A stretch of DNA of 64,000 nt from Hyphodiscus hymeniophilus (Eukaryota > Ascomycota > Leotiomycetes > Helotiales > Hyphodiscaceae), in assembly GCA_016508695.1 (NCBI GenBank), contig VNKQ01000004.1, forward strand, positions 2,108,001-2,172,000. Direction: 5' to 3'. A model generated the notes under the pieces. That model ran no database searches and was not told the origin of the DNA. It was given only the letters and a program-made list of their open reading frames with translations. Shown here one piece after another: positions 1 through 11,900 of this stretch. Each line of letters starts with the position of its first letter. The stretch's first letter is position 1. A program made the translations under genes and the position numbers.

Positions 1-1912
1 AGGGCTTCAAGGAAGGGCATCCGCTGAGCGAGTCGTAGTATTCAGTCGATGATATATCAACTTACCATTAAATTGCACCTACCATTCAGTGTCATGCGTT
101 GATTATCGAGAAAAGGTAATGTTTGTAGGAGGAGCAAAGGAAAGAGATCACAGAGCCTTGGCCAAGCTAGTCTGGACGAATGGACTCGATCCAGGCCACG
201 AGCTAGAAGCTGGTACAGGTACGCTAAACAAACCGTAAATCAGTACAAATTCAAAGATTCGCACATCGCCAGTGCGCCAGAGTTATCTAATTAGTGAAGG
301 AGCAACAGGGTGTGCTGAATCGAGAACTCTGTGCTTCTGATCGGCCGATGAGGAGGGGAAACGTTCGAGGTTGCGGGATGGACCCTTGACCAACCGCATC
401 ATTGAGGGGTCAGGGATAACGAAGATGGGGAAGAGCAATGGGAAAGGCACTGACCGAGTCAAGTTGGATTTTGCAGCCACAACTTCTCACGGTTCCTTCT
501 GTAGCAACGGTGAAGATATAAATTATGCTTGAAATGATTGAGAGATGATGAGGAGATGGTAGAAAACATGGGGAAGGGGCAACCTGAGGAATGCAGAGTG
601 GTGGCATACCTACTGAATTGTACTCGAGTACCCTCCCTGCCTGATTGTCTTACCAATGCAGTGAGGCAGCTGGTTCCCGAGTCTAAAGATCGAAGCCGGC
701 AGCTTCCATGACCTGACATGACGGGGTGGCGGCTCGTGTGAGCCAGGCCAGACCCCGATTATTGAATCATTGATGCTCCTTTGTCGTCGCTGCGTGTAGG
801 GGTCCTGTCGGCGAACGGGTCTTGGGTCATGGTCCGTCAGCTGTGAGTAAGGGAATAATAATCAACGCAGTGAGAGATGAACAGGCAGTAGTGCAATTGC
901 CATCGCAATCTTGATGCGACAGCAATAATCGCGGAAGAAGCCACTCAAACCCGTTTGACTTCACCGGATTGAGGACACCTCGTCTCCTTTCACACGTTTG
1001 TATCTTCACTCGAAGATCGTGTTGTCTGGACGCTTCTACGTTGCCGATCACACGGAGATTTTCCATGGTGTTCCTCAAAGGAGCAAGTCAATGCCCCGCC
1101 AGAGATCTTCGCAGCCTGCAGGGTCCTCGAATCCGAGTCCAGTGACTGCCCCTTGTTCTGCAATACAGTAGGGTGGGGAAGACGTTCCTAGACAGCATTT
1201 GTATGCGTGAAGGAATGGATGAGTGAATAGGAGAGTAAAAGAATAAATAAAGGATAAATACAATAATGGATAAAATAAAATAAAATTGATTAATCCATCA
1301 GTTGATGATATTCAGCAGTGAAGCTCTCTCTGTCCTTCACCACAACCCCTAAAACTTCTCAACAATAGCCCCCAAACATTCGCCACGCCCCGGACTCGTA
1401 CAAACTGTCTTCTAACACCTCGCACATGAACTTTGCCGCCAGGCAAAAGGAAACGATCTGAAGTGAGGCTCGATGTTTAGAAAATGAGCGGGAGAAGTCA
1501 AAGGACGTTCTCACAGAACTATGCTCTAGGTAATCCATTGCAAGCTGGTTTTTGTTTTGTCGCAAAATGTTCACGAGATGTAAGGCTGGATTTGCCAGCT
1601 TTGTATGAATGCTAAGTGTGCGGTATGAATCGGGGATATGATTACCCACGCAACATACACTTGATAGTGATTCATGCCCACATCCATAATCAAGATAATA
1701 CTCCATCTCAGGGTCCGCACAGGTGTGCATGATCCAGGAAATCCTCTACATGGTTATTGTCAGGGTCCGCCGAGTTTTGATAACCTCTTCCACCCAGAGA
1801 ATCTGATTTCACAGCTTCATATCCCAATTCCCAATGTAAGCTGTTTCATTCCAGGATATCATCTAAATCAAGCATGTCCAATATACAATCCCGCTCCGAA
1901 ACCGCTCCTTGC
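1..1912. other. Left-edge region without a convincing gene
   Basis: No recognisable protein family was seen on either strand. The longest open frame is 1359-1730 on the minus strand (123 codons). It has several cysteines but no signal peptide or known motif, and it lies just downstream of the amidase stop, so it may be chance or 3' UTR sequence. AT-rich runs lie at about 1220-1310. A gene extending off the left edge cannot be excluded. Confidence 0.5.
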
Positions 1913-3732
1913 TTAATCAATCTCCAGCAGTTCGTACTTTTCATCGCCAAGTGCTTCCTCGATTCTATGCATGATAGCTAGAACTTTCTCCTCTTCCAAT
2001 CTCTGTCCCACGACTTGCACCGCAACCGGAAGGCCATGCATGGCTGCTGCATCATAGTGCTTGTATGCTCCGTATGCAACGCCGTTCAACTTCTTGATGT
2101 TGAACGAGGCGGGTAGAGCGTCGATTGTCTTGTCGACATGTGTTATGGGCATTATGCCGCAAGTGTAATCCAGCTATTGGAAATAAGCATCGCTTGGCTT
2201 CGTTTTGATCGTAACAAATGGCACTTACTAAGTTAAATAAAAATGTATAACCACAGCTGCTAACAGCATCCTTCATCGCATCATGAGGCACAGCAGGTGT
2301 TGCATTAGGAGGGGTAACAAGGAAGTCGACTTTTGCCTCTTGTTCCCACCAGTCATGAAACCTCGCCTTGTAAGCTTCTCTCTTTGTGACAAATTTCCAC
2401 TGCTCGTAAGCAGATTTCTCCTTCCAGTCTTTGATCAGACCAGCCCAAACTTCGTCTCGTCGGACGTACTTGACCCAAGCCCAGTAGACCCACTTGAACG
2501 GAGTCGGGAGAGACATAAGCCAACTCATTTGTTTCGCTCCAGTATCTTCCCATTCGCCGGTTCGGAAAAATGACTTGTAGGTTTTGCATCCGTCCGCGTT
2601 GAGGAGTTGGGAGGCGATGTAGAGTGCTTCATATGGGGAAGGTGGAGTAACATCAATCACATCGTGACCTTGCTTCTTCAACGCTTCCGCGACCTCGTCG
2701 ACGGCTCTGGCACAAGCTGGACTTGGATCCACAACACCATCAGTCCTCAGGATGCCAACTCTGAACTTCTTCATCTCCTTGTACTCTTCCGAGACGCTGT
2801 CTCTCCACTCAATTGGATGCACCGAGTGATCGTATTTCCAAGGCTTCATACCAATCATTGATTTCGTAAAATATGAAAGATCTCCTAAAGTCCTGGTCAT
2901 AGGACTGAACACACTCGGGATGCCCTCTTGGCCAGGCATACTCGTCACCATACCATTTTTCGGCCACCTTCCAGTCGAGCATCTCAAACTGTAGATACCA
3001 GAGAAATGAGCCGGCACTCTGACACTACCAGCAACATCGCTTCCGATTCCGATTCTCCCACCACCGAAAGCCAGTAACGCACTCTCACCACCAGTTGACC
3101 CACCGGGCGAGTATTTACTGTTATGCGGATTCGTACACCGCCCCCAAACATCATTCGTGCTTTCAAAGCTCAACAGCGTGACCGGCAGATTAGTTTTCAC
3201 ATACGGTATCGCACCGGCATCTTTCAGTAGCCTAACCATCGTTCCATCTTTGTCCCCTTTGTTGCCAACATTACGGCTGTATCCCACGGAAGTATCGAAG
3301 CCTCCCACAACAATCGAGTCTTTCAGACTTATAGGGATACCTGCAAGAGGACCCTTCATGTTTATGCTGCCATCTGTAGTCCAGCCTTCCGCTGCGCCAA
3401 TCATGACCTCCGTCACGCAGTTAGTTTTGGTGTGTGCTTTGAGCGCAGCTTTGCCATATGCGCGCAAGATGTCAATGGGTTGGATAGCGGATTTATGGAC
3501 ATCTTGAACGAGTTCCTCGATGGGCTTTGACAGCGTTTCCCGTTCGGAGGATGTGAATGCTCCCTGATATGTTGGCAGAGCTGCGATTCGTTGTATTCGC
3601 TCCGTTTGCTTGAATTGGCTTTTTGAAAGTCAGTCTTGTTCCCACTCTTGGTTTCCGTGAGGGGTAGCTCTGGATGTGAAAGAAGCCATACCAATCCCGC
3701 TTGTGCTGGAAGTAGTCGAGTAAATAAACCAT
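1913..3732 (-). CDS. Amidase-signature hydrolase (fungal acetamidase-like)
   Basis: Amidase-signature enzyme that hydrolyses a carboxylic amide to acid and ammonia; the substrate is not predictable. The catalytic Ser-cisSer-Lys triad is visible: Lys in ISLKDS, cis-Ser in GGSTGGES, and nucleophile Ser in the DVAGSVRVPA block. The start MVYLLDYFQHKRDW is on a short first exon and matches the usual N-terminus of fungal members. An intron (about 3690-3614) joins it to KQTERIQRIAALPTYQGAF, and a second intron (about 2228-2165) precedes the C-terminal exon with the PVAVQVVGQRLEEEKVL motif. The product is about 560 residues, normal for the family. No signal peptide is seen, so it is probably cytosolic. 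It is transcribed divergently from the MBL-fold gene at 4164. Exact function (acetamidase, fatty-acid amide hydrolase or other) is open. Confidence 0.9.
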
Positions 3733-4163
3733 GTTGAATTAACGTTCTTGAACAAGATATCGGGGGAAACGGCCGTTAAGCAAGAGGAGGTGAAGCTGGG
3801 AATGAGAGGGACGAGACTCTTAAGGTTAATCCCTTCTCTACGCGCGCCTCGGCGCCGCGCCTTCCTGCATCGTCTTATCTCGCATGTACCTTCCCTTTCT
3901 GACTAGAAAACCTCGATAAGTAAAGTAGGCTAAGTAGGTAAGGTACGTCTTCCATTTCACGTGCTCTTCCTTTCTTTGCAGGAGAGACGGAATTCCGAAC
4001 TCAATGTCCATTCAGGAGTGGCACTCCTGATCACGTTACCGTTATCATATAAGAGACGCCCAAGACAAGGCTCATTATCAGGATATCTTCCTCCCAGATG
4101 CCTGCCCCGCACTTGGGTATATTCTTCCGGCCAACTATCCACGTGTAACCACCTCTCTATAAA
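3733..4163. promoter_or_regulatory. Divergent promoter, amidase / MBL-fold gene
   Basis: This 431-bp spacer lies between two divergent start codons and must hold both promoters. It contains a CACGTG E-box at 3958-3963 and a perfect 9-bp inverted repeat around one central base at 4012-4030. No experimental support; the assignment follows from gene orientation. Confidence 0.55.
4012..4030. promoter_or_regulatory. Perfect 9-bp inverted repeat (candidate operator)
   Basis: TCAGGAGTG at 4012-4020 and its exact complement CACTCCTGA at 4022-4030 flank a single G. It lies 134 bp before the MBL gene start and 280 bp before the amidase start. The symmetry would suit a dimeric DNA-binding protein or a small RNA hairpin. 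No regulator is known to bind it. Confidence 0.35.
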
Positions 4164-5270
4164 ATGGCTTCATCCCACTCCAGCCCGACTGTTTCAATCG
4201 ATCCTGACACGACAGAAACCTCCATATCCCTATGCACAACATATCCAGTCGACTACCAATCGAGCCACGCATTTGAAGAGCCGCGTTACGATTTCACCTC
4301 TCATCCACCACCAGGCATGATGTCCGGAACCGACAACCTCTTAATATGTGTAGCTTGCGGTACTTGCTTCGATGTAGAGAATCGATCGCTGCTGAAACGC
4401 TGTCGAATCTGTGACGACCCACGGCAATTCGTCCCAACAACAGGCCAAGCCTTCACCACGTTAGCGGAGCTCAAATCCAAGAACTACGTCAACAAATGGA
4501 AACAGTTTGATTTCGATGACAGATTCTACTCCATCTGGACAGAACCTAAAGTCGCCATAGGTCAACGATGTATACTGATCAAAACGCCCTTGGGGAATAT
4601 CTTGTGGGATTGCATCACTTATCTTGATCACGAGACTATCACCAAGATCAACGAGATGGGCGGCTTGGCTGCCATCGTGATCAGCCATCCGCATTATTAT
4701 GCGACACATTTGGACTGGGCGGAGGCTTTCGATTGTCCTGTGTATCTGAGTTGGGAAGATAAGGAGTGGTTGAATCGTCTAGATCGGCTAGGGAAGGCAA
4801 GGACGTTTATTGAGGGGAAGGAGGAGGAGATTGAGGTGCGTGGTGAGAAGACAGGTGTGAAAGCCTTGAAACTGGGCGGCCACTTTCCTGGTTCTTTAGT
4901 GTGCCTGGCTTTTGGGAGACTCCTAGTAGCAGACACGCTGCTCACCACTCCTGCTGGGCTTGGAGATTGGTCAAAAGGGCCCGACGAAGGGAAAGGGGGA
5001 CGACCACCGGGTATGAATAGCTTTGCTTTCATGTGGTCTATCCCCAACATGATTCCACTTTCCGCAGATGAGATAGAAGGGATGTGGAATGTTTTGAAAG
5101 GTCACGAATTCGAGAGTACGCATGGAGCATTCGTTGGGACAGAGATCCGGGATGGGCATGGGGGGAGCCAAGTAGAGGTCAAGAGGAGGGTATTGGACAG
5201 CATGCAAATCCAGGTCGGGAGGATTGCAAAGTCTCACAGATTCATGAAAGAGACAATTCAAAACAAATAG
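4164..5270 (+). CDS. Metallo-beta-lactamase-fold protein with cysteine-rich N-terminal segment
   Basis: Intronless gene of 368 residues. The N-terminal part has a zinc-ribbon-like cysteine set (C62, C65, C68, then C80 and C83). The remainder reads as an MBL fold: the first metal motif is S-H175-P-H177-YYAT-H182, so the usual Asp of HxHxDH is replaced, followed by H240 (GGHFPGS), D257 (VADTLL) and H320 (STHGAFVG). With these ligands the protein could bind at least one metal, but the substrate is unknown. Met52 or Met53 would also serve as starts, keeping both domains; the longer form is given because the frame is open and the first ATG has a good context. It shares its promoter region with the amidase. 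No signal peptide, so likely intracellular. Confidence 0.8.
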   Translation: MASSHSSPTVSIDPDTTETSISLCTTYPVDYQSSHAFEEPRYDFTSHPPPGMMSGTDNLLICVACGTCFDVENRSLLKRCRICDDPRQFVPTTGQAFTTLAELKSKNYVNKWKQFDFDDRFYSIWTEPKVAIGQRCILIKTPLGNILWDCITYLDHETITKINEMGGLAAIVISHPHYYATHLDWAEAFDCPVYLSWEDKEWLNRLDRLGKARTFIEGKEEEIEVRGEKTGVKALKLGGHFPGSLVCLAFGRLLVADTLLTTPAGLGDWSKGPDEGKGGRPPGMNSFAFMWSIPNMIPLSADEIEGMWNVLKGHEFESTHGAFVGTEIRDGHGGSQVEVKRRVLDSMQIQVGRIAKSHRFMKETIQNK

Positions 5271-5882
5271 TGAATGCATATGTCACTTGCAGCATCGAGA
5301 AGCGGAGCAGACTATTAGAGTGACCGAGAAGCACGGATTCATATAGAGGATATAGACACGGCCAATAAGGCACAGTTGACTTAAGAATCACTCCGAAGTC
5401 TCCCATCTGAACGCCACCGCTGACTGTGGAACGAGATAGTACATGAGGGACCTCCTGCAGCTATCTGGCAGCTTCAAGAAAAGTAGGAGAGTAGCGTTAC
5501 AGACACAAATTCAGGGTGTACCAGAAAATGTCAAGACCCAAAATATCGTCCAGGTTCAAGAATGGGAGAAAAGTCCTCCCACCTAAAACGCCCTGACCCA
5601 TGAGTACCCCGAATACCCATCATGCATCAAATGCTCTCCATATACAATTGCCTCCTATTTGAACATCGTTGATTCGTCCTTCTCACATTCGAGCTTCATC
5701 ATCATCAATCTTGACGCGGCTGTATCGTCCTGCACCTTTTGTCCTTCATTCATCAGGGACGTTTATCCTCGGCATTGTAGACGTCCGCCAGCCCAGCATC
5801 CCTCGTACTTCTTATCTGTGGATACGATCGTCCATCGTGTCCCAATATCAGTTATGTAGTTCAAGAGTATGTTGTGCTCTCC
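5271..5882. other. Convergent spacer, no gene seen
   Basis: This lies between the MBL stop and the end of the Zn2Cys6 regulator. Several short open frames overlap here in different phases, none with a recognisable motif. It probably carries the two 3' UTRs. Confidence 0.5.
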
Positions 5883-8800
5883 TCATCTCGGTCGTTTTGA
5901 AACACTGCCCACATTTCCCTCATCGTAGTCTTCCCACTGTCTCTTTATGCCGCCTTCATAAACACTTGCCACAGACTCCTGCCACATACTAGGACTCACA
6001 AACGAAGGGATGGGGGCCCCGGAATACTGCTGGGGAGCCAACGATTGAGTACCTGGAGGTAGATTCACGTTCGGAAGTGTTTGCATCTGGGGCAGATCGT
6101 GAATTCCGTGGGCACCTGCAACCGCAATTTTTAGAGGGGGTTGTTGAGGAGCGGAGGTGCTCGCTGCTGCAGGAGGCGTACCAAATGTTGTGTTCCAAGT
6201 GCTAAGCGGACTGGTTAGAATCTTGCTTGTCTAAAGGGATAAGTAAAAGAGGGCTTACTCAAAAATTCTGGAAGGGTTCCAGCCCGCGGGTTCGGTCATC
6301 CCGCTTGCCATGGGCTGTTGTTGCTGCGGGGCGCGCTGCCCACTGGCCATCATTACCAGAGACTGTATGGCAGGAGAGTCACTCTTGGGGTCCACGCCTC
6401 CGGCTGAGATAGGTGGAGAGATGGGGTGATGGTTGGTATAACTGACTTGTTGTTGTGTCATGGTCTGCTGATCCATGGATGATGAATGCGAGCTGCCTTG
6501 ACGATATTGAGTTTGCACACGAGGCGGAGTGCTATTTACAGGTGCATTTGGGCTGCCATAAGGGAAAGAGGGTTTCAACACGAACGGTTTCCTAGTGTCA
6601 GCTGAAAATGCTTCCCGAAGCGCATCAATCTGCTGTTGCATGTCAGGCATTGGCCAGGAGCTGGTGCATTTCTCTAAAATCCTCATGTGACGGGTGAAAT
6701 ATTCTCGTGCGTCTCCATTGAGGTCCGGATCTGGAGAGGTGATTGCGACCTGTTGAGGTTTAGTAGCGCTCGTCTCATCATGAGTAATGTGTCAACCTAC
6801 AAGATGGAGAACTGTGCACGTCAGGACACAATAAATGGTAAAGTTGATGCCTCGTTGCATGCAAAGAAGACCGGTCAATCCGAATGATTGCAGAGTAGCT
6901 TCCTGCAGTCTGCACAAGAGCTTCGCGGAGGAATAGCAAATCATCATATGATGCTTCCAGCCACCATCTACTCCGGTGGGTTCCATGAAAGTGAGTTGGG
7001 GCCTGTGAAGCATGATAACACCCAAATAATAGTAGGAATGGAGATTTCCAATGAAATGGGAAGCTAGCCAAGGAGGAGATCCGTCTTGAGGGAAGGTAAC
7101 TTGAAGGTCTCCGGGAAGATCGTTCATCCAAGCGTCGAACGAGGGATTCAGCTGTACCAGGTCCGGATCAATACCCCATTCCTTCTTCTTCTTGATCCGG
7201 GAATAAACGTTGTTCATCCTTCTTACGTTGCGAACAAGCCTGATGAAGTACGAAAAGGTGCGGGTAACGTGGAATTCTGAATCATCGACTCCTGGTACTG
7301 GTCGTGGTACACTCAAGTCCAATGTTTCTATCTCGACAGCCAAATCTGTACGTCCTACTCCGTATTAGATTTTGTTTAAGTTAGTAACCGTGAAGATCGA
7401 CCAACCTTGTGGAGACCCAACCATCAGTTCACAGCAAAAAATCGTCTGCCAAATTCGAGTCTTCGTGATGCAGTCAGCAAGATCTGACCCGCACGGCCTC
7501 CCAGCCTTGTGCTCTTCGTAATGTTCGTCCAGTCCGAGATCCTTTGCCATCTGTACACACTGTACGACAGTCATCCAAGAACGGAAGTAGTAGCCTCGCT
7601 TTGGGGCGGATTCCCTAGCCTTGAGAACAATGAGCATAGCTTGAAGCGTACTCAGGCGAGGAACGTCCATGAAAGAATCTGCGTGTTCTGTCGCGGCTTA
7701 GTGTAAGAACCTTTCAGATTTGCATGTACACTTACTGCCTGAGAGAGCCAACCACTGCTGTCCTTGAGATGGCTCATCGGCTAGTCGTCCGGCTATGGCA
7801 AAAATGGCTTCCAAAATGAGAGGGGAGATTGCTTCTCGATTCGTGTGCCATTGGTGATAGAATAGCGTTTTGTTCAGTACCGGAACATAAGGATGTACGT
7901 TGGAGAAATACATGTCAAAGTAATGCAAGATAGTTTCCTCGTCAGGCATGAGCTCGGGAGGTATTCTGACTTTCATATCTGGGCCAGAAAGGCTTGGAGG
8001 TAAAACGTTCTTGTAGTCGTCAACATCTTCGTATGCGGGGTCTTCAACCAAAGTCTTATTTTTTGATCTGTTGTTCAGATAGGGAGCTGTTTATTGGTTA
8101 GAACTGAAGTTCCGGAAACGCAAAACAGGGCATACCTGTTCCTGCTTCGTCCATTCTCAACTCTCCAAGAAGTTCCGACAAATCTCGTTGGCCATACTGA
8201 TCTTGCTCATACGCGTCAGGCGACCCTTGCTGCGAAGAGTGCTGCAAAGGTGGAGTTGGAAAGACTGGTTGCGGCCCATAATGTTGATGTTGGTCAATGA
8301 CGCTGACAGGGGTGTGTAGATTCCCATAATGCATTTGTTGACTGTGGCTAGATTGAGGTTCACCGTACTGTACATTTTGATATGCGCCGACTGCTTCAGG
8401 ATAGGGTATTTGCTGGGTATATATTGGGGGTATGTTCTTCTGCGATCCGGCTAACTGTTGTTGTATCGACATCTGTTGGTGATACTCATCGTCACCACTC
8501 CCTCCGCTCTCATATTCTCCCCTTTCCGGCTCGAATACCTGGGGACCAGACGGGAAGTCTCTATCGTAGTTGACGGTGGGCGGAACACAATGTAACTTCA
8601 GTCGAATACAGGCTGAACACGGCCATGTATTAGTCGTCGCAGCATCGCATTTGATCTTGCGCCTCCTGCACCCTTCACACGCTCGCATCACTAGTCTTAT
8701 CAGCACGTATGAAAGCAAGCCTGGGAGAGTTTCATACCCTTCAACCGTTTATGCCTGTTATGCTCATCGACGAAGACATAATCTAAGGAATGATTAGACA

Positions 8801-8945
8801 CTGGAATGTGTAGATATCTATTGCGGGAAGAATAAGGCGCACTCTTTTGATTTTCCCGGGACCCAAAGTTGTTTGGCGCAAATGAGAAGCTTTGCATTTG
8901 GGAGCTCTGGGGAAGCAACCTTCGCCCTCCCGGATCTCCAGCCAT
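5883..8945 (-). CDS. clr-1: Zn2Cys6 transcription factor, CLR-1/ClrA-like
   Basis: Fungal binuclear zinc-cluster activator with about six introns; the product is roughly 900 residues. Exon 1 (MAGDPGG..NRHKRLK) splices to V-MRACEGCRRRKIKC, placing the six zinc ligands at C74, C77, C84, C94, C97 and C104 with the exact CX2CX6C..CX2CX6C spacing. A Gln-rich linker follows, then the middle homology region from PPELMPDEETILHYFDMYF through KRGYYFRSWMTVVQCVQMA, and a Gln/Pro-rich tail. The C-terminus carries the block SMWQESVASVYEGG. The DNA-binding block and C-terminal block resemble, from memory, the cellulase regulator CLR-1 (ClrA in Aspergillus). That identity is an inference; the family assignment is secure. 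A long empty upstream region fits a regulated gene. The fungal-specific domain could alternatively belong to a close paralogue. Confidence 0.75.
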
Positions 8946-11900
8946 TGTTGATTCAACTTAAAACAGTATTCCCCTTACTGTTTCTGGATCGTAATGACAG
9001 TCGAGAGCTCCAGGCGCGGAGTGGTCTCCTGACAGACCCGTGCTGGGCTGCCACGTCAGTTCTCGGTGTGAAGACTGACTGAGAAGAGAACGGTGGGCGA
9101 CTCAAAAGGATGAGGTAGATGCTTAAACATAAAGATCCGTCTCGGCAGGGCCCGTATGATCGAATCTGATAAGTCGATAGTCGGTAAAAGCTCTAATGAC
9201 AAACGTGAACATGGGCGAAGAGTTTCAGGCCAGGTAGGTATATACAGGTCTAGATCGAGGATGTTGGAGAATTGAAAACCTGTATAGCGATCAGGGAAGT
9301 CGAGCTCTATTCTGAGTATCGCGTGGTATCAGAGGGTGCGAGGGACGTAGGTTGCACCGTTCTAAAGAGCGCCTAGCCGCTCAAACGGTCGATTGATTGA
9401 TTGATCGATTGACTGATTGATTGTTCGTAGAGATGATGATTTACCTCGCAAGATTCGTTTGTAATGCGCAGGTCGCTGGCTTGGCGGAAGAACGTATCAA
9501 AAATCCCACGCCGCAGAAGAGGTGGAGTACAGTAGCGCAAAGACAACCAGAGGGAAGGAACCGGGCTCGTAGAAACCCTGTAAAAAAGGAAGATGTACAG
9601 TACGGAGTAGGTAAGTAGTTCCTCAGGACCAGGTGGACAAAAGGCACCACCACCACCCGCAGTCTGCAGTCTTCTGCAGGACGGGAAGGCGAGGGATCAG
9701 GTAGAATGGAAGCGTTGTGTACGAGCTAAGTTAGCTAACGTCTGACAAGGGCTCCACTAACGCCTGTATATCCTTGTCGGCGTTGGGGAGGGATGTAGGG
9801 GTGTGGAAGTTGATGCCACCGTGGGCTTCCCCTGTCAAGGCGATTAACCAAAGTATTCCTCTCTCTCTCCCCTTAGACAGGCCGGATTATTGGAACAGGC
9901 AATTCAGGGTTGTGAATACGTAGTGACCAGTGGTTACTCCAACTGCCAAAGAGGTTTGCGCTCGTTCACGTGCAAGACGGCCTATTCTGCAGAGAGGTTG
10001 GCTCTCGTGTTTTAAGATGCCGAGGATGGCGCAGAAGGGATCAAGGAAGCACTCAATAGTGTCGAGAGGGGTGGGAGTGTTGCCCCTGGATGGCGCACAA
10101 AGTCAATATTCCAGAAGGCGACGAAGGGTGCCACAGGTCCACAGAGTCGTGAGGGAATGCGTGCGTGGCGTTTGCGTATGCCGGAATGTTCCCGTCATGC
10201 AAACTACTCTGTGCTTGCCTTTCAAGAGACAGACCTGGTAGGCGATGCTTCGAATCCAGAGTGCAATAATGCGATCGCTGCTCGACTGATCTGATGGTGC
10301 GAAAGATGGAGGGAGATTGGGTTGTCCTATGCTTTACTTGGCCCGCAACGGATCTGTTTGCAGACCAGATGACGCTGCTAACTAACTCCTGTGGTGGTAT
10401 GATTACAGCCGTCGAAGCAAGAGGCTGAAACGCGCAGAGAAGGAAGCCAGCTGGGACTCTGGGAGAATAGTTGTCGGTGGAATGTTGGAGGCGTGTTGAG
10501 GCGAAGAAGAATGGAATTTTTTTTCCGGAAACAATAATGTAATGTTTCATTCAAGCCTGCCGTGGACGGATGTCAGGCGAAAGTAAATTTCTTCTTTCTA
10601 AGTTCATCCGCGATGCCCAACTGAGGCCTAGTCGTACTTTTATTTTCCCCTCCAAGGAAGCTCCACAGCATCGTCCAGCGATTGCTAAGGTAGGCTAGGA
10701 AGTTAGAGGAGAGGGCCTCCAGACCACCCAAACCGATGGTGTCCCAGGAACCTCGGTCGTACCAATGAAACAGCTCAGACTCGACGGGAGTGTGCATTCC
10801 TGTTCTCAGAGAACCCGCCCCGCCGCAAATGCGACTGCCTCCTTTCTTGTGGAGGATCTTGGGCTTGGCGATAAGAACAATACCGACTACCAAGCCCTGC
10901 CAATCTTTGTTACCAGAAGAAAAGAGGCATTCGATCATGTATCACCATATGAGGGTACAGATCAAATTCAACTCAAGAGCAGAAGATCGTCGCTTGCAGC
11001 TGCTGGTGCCGTTGCTTGCTCTTGGTTGATTGTTTCATCCACCTTCCCGCTCCGGGTGAACACCTCAAACTGCCATTGGCGTCATCTACGGCAAGTCCTC
11101 CGTAAATAAATAATGATAATAACTTATCCAGGCCGAGAGTGCGACGTAACCAAGTTGTTTGTGATAACGGCGATACTGCTTGGTAGGCTAGTAGGGTTCA
11201 TACCAGCCGTTTGCCGAGGGGCGGGATGATCACTATTTGCGGGGGACTGACTGAATGTTCTGGATCAGGATGCTCGGCACTTCGAACTTCTCTTCCTCTG
11301 GTCACATACTGTAGCTTTCTTGAAGTGCTGCCTTAACACAGGCTCGTCGCAAACTTCCCCAAATGATCGGAATCATCAAGTCTTTTCGGCTAATACCTTG
11401 CCAACCTCTAATCCACTGGGATATTCGTTGCCAGGGTCACGCATAACCCGACTGTAGAGACACTGGCTATTATCACCAGCCTTTTTCGGGACCTATTTTA
11501 CCCATACTTCGTTCAGATATTTACTGGGATTCTCACTGTGGCGGAACGCAATCAGTGTTCTATGCATGATTTTAGAATCGAACAAAGTTCCCGGCGCTTC
11601 TGCGCTTGGTATTGCTCGAGATGGTATAACTTCCGTACAAGGCAGAACCGAATAATTTTGGCGGTATCATTCCGTCCTGCGTGTTCGTAATCTTAAGCGA
11701 AATACTTGAGATACTGATGGTGAGCCTTCTGTGTCATGGACTGATAATTTGTGCGTCGTTATGATCGAGTTGCACCACGAAACAAATCCCGTGCGCTTGG
11801 AATGCTCTAATTCGACATTGAGCCATCTGCGCTGAAATATCGCACGCAGTTGGAATACTCAGGTCTGAGAGTTGTGGTTGCCCTTTCCTGACATGCGATA

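Noticed and set aside
10053..10550. 165-codon minus-strand frame
   Set aside because: No recognisable domain; length is possible by chance at this base composition. Kept only as part of the gene-poor region.
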